Below are positions 1-4,767 of a DNA stretch of 8,202 nucleotides, piece after piece; position 1 is the first letter of the stretch; every line of letters begins with the position of its first letter. This DNA comes from Desulfarculus sp. GTDB lineage: Bacteria; Desulfobacterota; Desulfarculia; Desulfarculales; Desulfarculaceae. The stretch is taken from positions 1-8,202 of the forward strand of contig JAIUYB010000075.1 in assembly GCA_020216625.1 (NCBI GenBank). Reading direction: 5' to 3'. A program made the position numbers and the translations under genes. Under the pieces are notes generated by a model. That model was not told the DNA's origin. It saw only the letters and a list, made by a program, of their open reading frames with translations, and did no database searches.

Positions 1-582
1 AAGCCCGGCCGCTTGGACGACTTCACGGTGCGCCGCCTGGTGCGCCACTTTTGGTCCATGGCCCCCATAGAGGCCACCGCCCAGGAGCTGGGGGTGGACC
101 GCAAGACGGTGCAGCGCTATTTCGGCCTGATCCGCCAGGCAATCGCCAAGGCTGGCGACGAGCGCATGAACCGCCAACGCCAGGGCAGCGACCTGCAGGG
201 CTTTTTCGTGGGGCGCTTCAGTAGCCGCGCCGCCTCCGGCCCAGGCGGCGCCAACGTGCCGGTCTTCGGCCTGGTGCGCCTGCCCGACAGCTTGGGCCTG
301 GTCTTTCCCAGCGGGGCCGAGGACTGGTCCGGCCTGGAGTTGGGCTGCCTGCGCTTCGTGGGCATGAGCGAGCAGAACCCCGGCGCCGCCCTGGGCCAGG
401 GACACGCCGAGGCGTTCTGGAAATTCGCAAGAGAGCGGCTGAAGCACTACCGGGGCGGCTTCAAGCGCCACCTGGGCCACTATCTGCGGGAGATGGAGTT
501 CCGCTACAACCACCAGAACGATCCCCAGGCCCCGGAACGGCTCTACCGCCTGCTGAATCCTAGTCCGCAATGGCGGTCCTAA
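1..582 (+). CDS. IS1595-like transposase-derived protein, 5' end outside window, DDE domain degenerate
   Basis: The frame is open from base 1 (KPGRLDDFTV...), so the gene probably begins upstream; the TTG at 13 is a poor start candidate. Residues from about 5 to 45 of the visible part look like the helix-turn-helix of IS1595/ISXO2 transposases (ELGVDRKTVQRYFGLIRQAI). The end matches the family's C-terminal DDE segment: AEAFWKFARERL, then HLGHYLREMEFRYNHQ, then RLYRLL. The middle is recognisable (GGANVPVFGLVRL) but about 20-30 residues short. By eye alignment, the usual DESYFG carrying the first catalytic Asp is QGFFVG here, and the second Asp region reads AEDWSGL; only the Glu of AEAFW remains in place. 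Transposition activity is therefore unlikely. The reading frame is nevertheless intact, with base composition like its neighbours, so it is either a decayed copy without stop codons or a domesticated protein. I saw no terminal inverted repeats. Confidence 0.72.
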   Translation, partial: KPGRLDDFTVRRLVRHFWSMAPIEATAQELGVDRKTVQRYFGLIRQAIAKAGDERMNRQRQGSDLQGFFVGRFSSRAASGPGGANVPVFGLVRLPDSLGLVFPSGAEDWSGLELGCLRFVGMSEQNPGAALGQGHAEAFWKFARERLKHYRGGFKRHLGHYLREMEFRYNHQNDPQAPERLYRLLNPSPQWRS

Positions 583-668
583 ACCTATCCCTATCCAGAA
601 TATTCCTCACCTGGTTAACGACTAAACAGCTTCGATTTCCTTCCCGTAAAAATCCAGACGGTAATTAA

Positions 669-697
669 TGCCGGGGCTACAGCCCCGGCATTTTTTT
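669..697 (+). terminator. Intrinsic terminator after the transposase-like gene
   Basis: The arms TGCCGGGGCT (669-678) and AGCCCCGGCA (681-690) are exactly complementary; after opening for the loop this leaves about 8-9 bp of GC-rich stem. Seven T's follow at 691-697. This is a classic rho-independent terminator, 87 bp beyond the stop codon at 582. It would insulate the downstream promoter from transcription of the transposase-like gene. Confidence 0.85.
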
Positions 698-771
698 GCC
701 GACCGCCCGTGGCCAGGCTAACCCACTGTGGCCACTCACCATACCCGCCCGGATCCGAACGGTCTTTATTT

Positions 772-787
772 TGGCAATTGTTTTGCA
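772..787 (+). promoter_or_regulatory. Sigma-54 (RpoN) -24/-12 promoter
   Basis: The sequence TGGCAATTGTTTTGCA fits the RpoN consensus TGGCACG-N4-TTGCA. The GG and GC dinucleotides (773-774 and 785-786) have exactly the required 10-bp gap. The predicted transcription start is near 798, giving a leader of about 225 nt before the EF-hand gene. Such promoters need an AAA+ enhancer-binding activator; none is encoded in the window. Confidence 0.75.
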
Positions 788-797
788 CACTTACCAG

Positions 798-1022
798 GCG
801 CGCGCAAGGAGGCGGCGTTGGCGATTCCGCCAGGCCGACGCCACTTCCGCCAGGGTGGTGGCAACCACCCGGCAAGCCGGACCGGCGATATTTCTTGGCG
901 GTTGGCAGTGCTTCCCGACGACGATTCCAGCCGGTCCGGGATCCACCCGGAGCAGCCTTGAATCCGGTTGAGTCGTCGCGATTGGGAAGGCGAAACCTAA
1001 CCCGAATCATGGAGGAAGGACG
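798..1022 (+). promoter_or_regulatory. Structured 5' leader of the EF-hand gene
   Basis: The predicted leader contains several inverted repeats. GGCGTTGGC (814-822) pairs with GCCGACGCC (834-842) with one G-U pair. GGGTGGT (853-859) pairs with ACCACCC (864-870) across a four-base loop. CCGGACCGGC (877-886) pairs perfectly with GCCGGTCCGG (930-939) around a 43-nt insert. In addition CGACGAC (916-922), inside that insert, can pair with GTCGTCG (972-978) outside it, which would form a pseudoknot or a competing fold. I do not recognise any known riboswitch consensus. In GC-rich DNA some hairpins are expected by chance, so a regulatory RNA is only a hypothesis. Confidence 0.4.
1011..1019 (+). promoter_or_regulatory. 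Ribosome binding site of the EF-hand gene
   Basis: GGAGGAAGG ends three bases before the ATG at 1023, with the GGAGG core seven bases away. This strong Shine-Dalgarno sequence fixes the start codon. Confidence 0.85.
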
Positions 1023-2060
1023 ATGAGCATCAGCGCGGTTGGTAGCTATGGAAGCTACCAGACCCAGCAGTCGTACAGCGTCCGTGGCGGCGGGGGGGGC
1101 GATTTCGCCGCCCGCTTCGCCGAAATGGACGCCGACGGCGACGGCGGCCTGGACATCAGCGAAAGCGGTTTGTCCAAGGACCTCTTCTCCAAGACCGACG
1201 CCGACGGCGACGGGCTGCTGACCTACTCCGACTTCGCGAGCCGGATGCAGTCCATGGCCGGCCAGGGCAGGGGCCCCGGCGGCCCGGGCGGGGCTCCGCC
1301 CTCGGCCGAGGAGATGATCAGCCAGCTCGACGCCAACGGTGACGGCGAGTTGAGCGCCGATGAGTTCCAGATCGACTCCGAGATGTTCAGCGCCATCGAC
1401 AGCGACGGCTCCGGCAGCCTGAGTCAGGCCGAGTTGGAGGCCCACCAGGCCGCCATGGAGGAGCAGCGCGCCGCCATGGGCCAGGAAGGGGCCTCCGGCA
1501 TGGCCCCGCCCTCGCCGCCCTCGGCCGACGACCTGATGGCCAGCCTGGACAGCGACGGCGACGGCTCCCTGAGCGTCGAGGAATCCGGCGTGAGCTCCTC
1601 CACCTTCGATGCCATCGACACCAATGGCGACGGGGTGATCAGCCAGGCCGAGTTGGAAGCCTATCTGGCCTCCCAAATGGGCAGCCAGGAGGCGTCATCC
1701 GAGGAGAACGGCCTGGCTGGCAGGACTGGCATGGCCCCGCCCCCGCCGCCCTCGGCCGAGGAGATGATCGCCAGTCTGGACGGCGACGGCGACGGCGAAC
1801 TCAGCTCCGAGGAGTTCCAGATCGACCAGGCCCTGTTCAGCCAGATCGATAGCGACGGCTCCGGCACCCTGAGCCAGGCCGAGCTGGAGGCCCATCGCAG
1901 CAGCATGGAGGCGCAGCGGCAGGCCGACCAGCAAACCGCCCAGACCGGTCAGAGCTATCAGCAGCGCTATGGCCTGTCCGCCTATCAGGCCCAATCCGGG
2001 GTCAGCCCCTGGATGCTCTCGAGCTATGGGGCCAGCGGCGGGATCAGCCTGACCGCCTGA
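1023..2060 (+). CDS. EF-hand calcium-binding protein with eight EF-hand loops
   Basis: The 345-residue protein has eight 12-residue loops of the D-x-[DN]-x-[DS]-G pattern ending in Glu or Asp. They begin at residues 36, 59, 103, 126, 176, 199, 253 and 276 and form four pairs, so up to eight Ca2+ ions could bind. The pairs are joined by Pro/Gly-rich linkers (about 81-97, 159-167, 236-244). Three of the pairs share a repeated unit starting near PPSAEEMI and ending at SQAELEA. The N-terminus (MSISAVGSYGSYQTQQ) has no hydrophobic signal peptide and there are no membrane segments. The Tyr/Ser/Gln-rich ends (also 310-345) are low complexity. The protein is either a cytoplasmic Ca2+ buffer or sensor, or is exported without Sec. 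The strong ribosome binding site and the sigma-54-type promoter suggest regulated, possibly abundant expression. The exact function is unknown. Confidence 0.93.
   Translation: MSISAVGSYGSYQTQQSYSVRGGGGGDFAARFAEMDADGDGGLDISESGLSKDLFSKTDADGDGLLTYSDFASRMQSMAGQGRGPGGPGGAPPSAEEMISQLDANGDGELSADEFQIDSEMFSAIDSDGSGSLSQAELEAHQAAMEEQRAAMGQEGASGMAPPSPPSADDLMASLDSDGDGSLSVEESGVSSSTFDAIDTNGDGVISQAELEAYLASQMGSQEASSEENGLAGRTGMAPPPPPSAEEMIASLDGDGDGELSSEEFQIDQALFSQIDSDGSGTLSQAELEAHRSSMEAQRQADQQTAQTGQSYQQRYGLSAYQAQSGVSPWMLSSYGASGGISLTA
1302..1925 (+). repeat. Intragenic direct repeats, 450 bp apart, in the EF-hand gene
   Basis: The segment coding for residues 94-151 (1302-1475) is closely repeated at residues 244-301 (1752-1925). 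Both begin with the same bases (CTCGGCCGAGGAGATGATC at 1301 and 1751) and encode a double EF-hand ending in ELEAH. A more diverged third copy lies between them (about 164-217). The pattern indicates growth of the gene by duplication of a two-EF-hand unit. Confidence 0.8.
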
Positions 2061-2125
2061 TCCCGGGATGAACGCATGGGGAGGGGGCGGAATCACCCCC
2101 AGGGCTCCGTCTCCTCCCCTCTCCC

Positions 2126-2150
2126 GCCCCCCGCCGGACCACCGGGGGGC
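2126..2150. terminator. GC-rich hairpin between convergent genes
   Basis: GCCCCCCG (2126-2133) and CGGGGGGC (2143-2150) form an 8-bp stem around a nine-base loop. The hairpin lies in the 93-bp gap between the convergent stops at 2060 and 2154. There is no T tract on either strand, so it may only assist termination. A second, weaker pairing (GGGGG 2083-2087 with CCCCC 2096-2100) precedes it. Confidence 0.35.
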
Positions 2151-2153
2151 AGC

Positions 2154-3848
2154 TCAGGCCTTTTCCGCCCGGGTCCGGGTCCAGTAGGGGTTCATCAGGT
2201 CCTCGAAGATGCTCATGGCCGCGGCCGCTCCCTGGCCGGCGGCGGTGACGATCTGCTTGAACCCGCCCTGCACGTCGCCGGCGGCGTAAACCCCGGTCTG
2301 ACTGGTGTGGTGGCGTTCATCCACCTGGATGTAGCCCTCCGGGGTCAGCGCCAGGCCCAGCCTCCGCGCCAGGGCGTTGGCCGGGTCGTAGCCCACCGCC
2401 ACGAAGACGCCGTCCACCTTCAGCTCGCGCTCCGGCCCGCCCGCGGTGTCGGCCAGCACCACCGCCTCCACCCGCTCCTGGCCCTTGATCTCCTTTACCT
2501 CGGCGTTGTAGATCACCGGTATCTTGAGGTTTTCCAGTTGCTCCACCAGCCGGGCCTGGGCCCGGAGCTTTTCGCGGCGGTGAACCAGGGTCACGCTCGC
2601 CCCCTGGTTGGCCAGGTGCAGGGCCTCGGTCACGGCGCTGTCGCCGCCACCCACCATCAGCACCGCCCGATTCTTGAACAAGGGGCCGTCGCAGGTGGCG
2701 CAGTAGCTGACCCCCCGGCCGGCCAGGCGTTGTTCGCCCGGCGCGCCCAGTTGGCGATGGCGGGCCCCGGTGGCCAGGAGCACCGCCCGGGCGGTGAAGC
2801 GGCGGCGGTTGGTGGCCAGGGCCAGGGGCTGGCCGGGGGTGATCTCCATCACCTCCTCGCCGGGGAAGATCTGGCAATACTCCAAGGCGTGGCTCACCAT
2901 CAGGTCCACCAGGGCCTTGCCCCCCACCGAGGTCAGACCGGGGTAGTTCTCCACCACCGGGGTGGTGGCCACCTGGCCGCCCAGGGCGTCTTTTTCGATG
3001 ACCACCGTCTTGAGCCCGGAGCGCGCGCCGTAGATGGCCGCCGTCAGCCCGGCCGGCCCGCCGCCCACCACCACCAGGTCGGCTGCGATGAGCTGGGCGT
3101 CGCTGTCGGGGATGAAGATGGTCTGCTGCTCCAGCTTGACCAGGGAGGCCATGAACAACTCCTCGGCCTGGGCCCCCAGGGCGATGAGTTTGTCGCCCGC
3201 GAAGGCCTGGGGGGTGGAGTGGGCCCCGTACTGGTCGGCCAGGTCGGGGTTGGCCTGGATGTCGACGATCTCCACCGCCACCAGGTCCGGCCGTTCCAGG
3301 GCGGCCTTCAAGGCGTTGATGGCCTGTTGAGGGCAGTAGGGGCAGGTCAGGCTGACGAAGACCTTGACCTGGCGAGGACCATCCAGGGTTTTCAAGAGCT
3401 TGCGCGAGGGCGGGCTGAGGGAGCTGTCGCCGAAGCCCAACAGGATCAGGGCCTCGATCAGGGTGCGTCCCTCCTCGCCCACCGGCGCGCCCAGGTAGCG
3501 GAAGCGGCAACGCTCCGGGGACATGATGATGGTGGGCGTGGCGCTGACGCTTAAATCCCGGGCCCGGGGGGAATCCGGGGCGTGCTCGCTCAGGCGAATC
3601 CGGGGGCTGAGCTCGGCCATGGCGCGCAAGACCTTGCGGGCGGCGGTGGAGAAGACATCCACGCCGTCCGCGGCCGCGAAGAGCAGGATCTCGACATCCT
3701 GTTGAAAATGCTGGAATAGGCCCTGAAGGTCCAGTTTGGTCTGGGGGTCCAGCACCGGCCGTTCGGCGCCGTCGTCCGAGGGCGTGGAGGCGGAATCGGG
3801 TCCATGATCGTGGCCATGGTCTGGGGGTGATTTGCGGAACAGGCTCAA
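2154..3848 (-). CDS. Thioredoxin reductase fused to an N-terminal tandem thioredoxin/glutaredoxin-fold domain
   Basis: This 564-residue cytoplasmic flavoprotein would pass electrons from NADPH through FAD to dithiol sites and on to a disulfide or peroxide partner. A His-rich tail (HGHDHG, 11-16) is followed by two thioredoxin folds at about 36-140 and 145-245. The first has no CxxC; the second has CPYC at 169-172 and a cis-Pro loop (STPQ, 211-214). The reductase part follows: FAD motif GGGPAG (262-267), redox site CATC (383-386) in CATCDGPLF, NADPH motif GGGDSA (400-405) with HRR at 423-425, and second FAD motif AAGD (522-525). The layout resembles AhpF (about 520 residues), but the HRR signature is that of NADPH-using TrxB, and no ahpC is present. 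The start is TTG, chosen because GGAGGAA lies just upstream and no good in-frame ATG exists before residue 77. It is convergent with the EF-hand gene. Confidence 0.9.
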   Translation of the reverse strand: MSLFRKSPPDHGHDHGPDSASTPSDDGAERPVLDPQTKLDLQGLFQHFQQDVEILLFAAADGVDVFSTAARKVLRAMAELSPRIRLSEHAPDSPRARDLSVSATPTIIMSPERCRFRYLGAPVGEEGRTLIEALILLGFGDSSLSPPSRKLLKTLDGPRQVKVFVSLTCPYCPQQAINALKAALERPDLVAVEIVDIQANPDLADQYGAHSTPQAFAGDKLIALGAQAEELFMASLVKLEQQTIFIPDSDAQLIAADLVVVGGGPAGLTAAIYGARSGLKTVVIEKDALGGQVATTPVVENYPGLTSVGGKALVDLMVSHALEYCQIFPGEEVMEITPGQPLALATNRRRFTARAVLLATGARHRQLGAPGEQRLAGRGVSYCATCDGPLFKNRAVLMVGGGDSAVTEALHLANQGASVTLVHRREKLRAQARLVEQLENLKIPVIYNAEVKEIKGQERVEAVVLADTAGGPERELKVDGVFVAVGYDPANALARRLGLALTPEGYIQVDERHHTSQTGVYAAGDVQGGFKQIVTAAGQGAAAAMSIFEDLMNPYWTRTRAEKA

Positions 3849-3853
3849 CGCGC

Positions 3854-3860
3854 TTCCTCC
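3854..3860 (-). promoter_or_regulatory. Ribosome binding site that selects a TTG start
   Basis: On the minus strand GGAGGAA stands five bases before the TTG at 3848-3846 (GGAGGAAGCGCGTTG). This supports TTG as the true start of the reductase gene. Confidence 0.75.
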
Positions 3861-3926
3861 GGCTGGGGTTGGCGGGGGAGCGGCCGGACGGCCGGGCGGC
3901 CGGACCGGGCCGTTGGGCTGGCTTCA

Positions 3927-3955
3927 ATTATAGCCCCAGGCAAGCGCCGGCCCAA
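3927..3955 (-). promoter_or_regulatory. Sigma-70-type promoter of the reductase gene
   Basis: On the minus strand a perfect TATAAT (3932-3927) lies 17 bases after TTGGGC (3955-3950), a partial match to TTGACA. The predicted transcription start is near 3920, about 72 nt before the TTG start codon. TATAAT is conspicuous in such GC-rich surroundings. Confidence 0.6.
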
Positions 3956-3990
3956 AAGCAGACCGGCCCGGCCTCCGGGGAGACCGGGCC
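3954..3990 (-). terminator. Terminator-like hairpin after the universal stress gene
   Basis: On the minus strand GGCCCGG (3990-3984) and CCGGGCC (3971-3965) form a 7-bp stem with a 12-base loop. It is followed about seven bases later by a short TTTT (3957-3954). It starts about 30 bp after the stress gene's stop and just before the reductase promoter, so it may separate the two genes. The T tract is short and offset, so it is only moderately convincing. Confidence 0.4.
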
Positions 3991-4021
3991 AGAGGTCGTC
4001 AGACCACGGGCGGTGTCAGTA

Positions 4022-4510
4022 TCAGGCCGAGAGCTTGCAGACCAAATCGGCGTGTTCGGGGCCGCGCACCGAGAGCACCGGCACCGGCGAGCGGCGGAAG
4101 ACCTTCTCGGCGGTGGAGCCGAAAAGGGTGCTGGCCAGGTTGGTGCGGCCCTTGGTGCCCATGACCACCAGGTCGGCCCCGGTTTCGGCGATGGCGGCCA
4201 GGATCTCCTCGTGGGGCACCCCGACCTTGAGCACCATTTCGTGGGGCAGGGCCTGGCATTGGGCTTCCCGGAGCAGGCGCCCCAGGCCGTCCAGGCGCTC
4301 GCGCTTGGTCTTGGCCAGGAACTCGTCCACGGTCAGGATGTCGGCATAGGCCTGGGCGGAGCGGATGGCGTCCACGTCGCGCTGGTTGATGACGTTGACC
4401 AGGACCAGGGCCGCGTTTTGTTCGCTGGCCAGGGCGGCGGCGTAGCGCAGGGTGCCCGGGGAATAGTCGGAAAAGTCCACCGCCACGAGTATCTTCTTGA
4501 TCAGACCCAT
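4022..4510 (-). CDS. Universal stress protein, UspA family, ATP-binding type
   Basis: The protein has 162 residues, close to the usual single-domain Usp length of about 140-160. It starts with the family's first strand and nucleotide-contact Asp ([13 protein letters not shown], Asp12). It ends with the ATP-binding signature G-2x-G-9x-G-S (Gly118, Gly121, Gly131, Ser132) and the last strand (SPVPVLSVR). Members of this class bind ATP and act as soluble dimers that help cells survive starvation, oxidative or energy stress; the precise partner is unknown. The ATG is preceded by GGGAGGG at a good distance. The gene has its own extended -10 element, and a hairpin after its stop suggests it is transcribed alone. 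It sits between a kinase operon and a disulfide reductase, which fits a stress neighbourhood. Confidence 0.95.
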   Translation of the reverse strand: MGLIKKILVAVDFSDYSPGTLRYAAALASEQNAALVLVNVINQRDVDAIRSAQAYADILTVDEFLAKTKRERLDGLGRLLREAQCQALPHEMVLKVGVPHEEILAAIAETGADLVVMGTKGRTNLASTLFGSTAEKVFRRSPVPVLSVRGPEHADLVCKLSA

Positions 4511-4562
4511 GCTTCATCCCTCCCGCTTGGGGTCGCGCCTGTCGGTTTTCCCATCTCCCCCA

Positions 4563-4571
4563 AGTATATCA
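4563..4571 (-). promoter_or_regulatory. Extended -10 promoter of the universal stress gene
   Basis: On the minus strand TGATATACT (4571-4563) fits the extended -10 form TG-N-TATAAT with one mismatch. No clear -35 box is found 17 bases upstream (GCCAAG), which is acceptable for extended -10 promoters. The predicted start near 4556 gives a leader of about 46 nt. Confidence 0.5.
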
Positions 4572-4693
4572 ACAATCGGCATGGGCTTGGCGGGGATTCA
4601 GAGATTGCCAGGCCGCCCGCCGGCTCTTGGCGCTGGCCAGAGGGCCGCCCCCTCCCGCCCCGCCCACCCGCGCCTTTCTTTTGGGAGGGGGTT

Positions 4694-4742
4694 GTGGGGG
4701 GAACCCTTTTCTTTGGGCACCAAAGAAAAGGGCTCCCCCCAC
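4694..4742. repeat. 49-bp near-perfect palindrome (REP-like element or terminator)
   Basis: The outer arms GTGGGGGG (4694-4701) and CCCCCCAC (4735-4742) and the inner arms CCCTTTTCTTTGG (4704-4716) and CCAAAGAAAAGGG (4720-4732) are perfectly complementary. They are separated only by a 2x2 mismatch and a three-base loop (GCA). A related motif (CCTTTCTTTTGGG, 4673-4685) lies just to the left. The hairpin starts 25 bp after the stop of the hybrid kinase gene, so it could end that operon, but no T run follows on the minus strand. Its form also resembles dispersed extragenic palindromes. It lies in a 257-bp gap that otherwise holds only the stress gene's promoter. Confidence 0.7.
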
Positions 4743-4767
4743 ATTTTCTCCATTCTTCCCTCCCCTC

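Larger units (their letters stand above)
583..1022. other. Intergenic region of 440 bp: terminator, sigma-54-type promoter and leader
   Basis: No convincing gene lies here, although several frames stay open by chance. In order it holds an AT-richer stretch (583-668), an intrinsic terminator (669-697), two copies of GTGGCCA (709-715 and 728-734, the second within the palindrome GTGGCCAC), a sigma-54-type promoter (772-787), and a leader with inverted repeats running to the start codon at 1023. The GTGGCCA pair lies about 65-90 bp before the predicted transcription start, where an enhancer-binding protein could sit; that role is a guess. Confidence 0.6.

Noticed and set aside
583..697. Terminal inverted repeat of an insertion sequence downstream of the transposase-like gene
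   Set aside because: No IS1595-type end sequence is visible, and the only inverted repeat here is followed by a T run and is better explained as a terminator.
798..1022. Known riboswitch classes (cobalamin, GEMM c-di-GMP, fluoride, NiCo)
   Set aside because: I compared the conserved core sequences from memory and found no match; an isolated GCCACTT is not enough for a cobalamin box.
709..1026. Small plus-strand open frames (77-105 codons) in the EF-hand leader
   Set aside because: All three frames are open here because stops are rare in GC-rich DNA; none has a good ribosome binding site or a recognisable protein.
615..1676. Long minus-strand open frame (353 codons) across the intergenic region and the EF-hand gene
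   Set aside because: It lies opposite the EF-hand repeats, its translation is repetitive Gly/Ala/Val/His-rich text with no domain, and the EF-hand frame has a strong ribosome binding site and clear motifs.
2076..3554. Plus-strand open frame of 492 codons opposite the reductase gene
   Set aside because: The translation is His/Gln/Gly-rich with no fold signature. It is the usual antisense shadow of a GC-rich gene; the minus-strand frame has all flavoprotein motifs.
2317..3927. Second minus-strand open frame of 536 codons overlapping the reductase gene
   Set aside because: It is a +1 shadow rich in Pro/Arg/Gly without motifs, and it runs across the reductase promoter.
4511..4767. CRISPR array or short tandem repeat in the gap around the palindrome
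   Set aside because: There is only one palindrome and one partial relative, with no regular repeat-spacer spacing.
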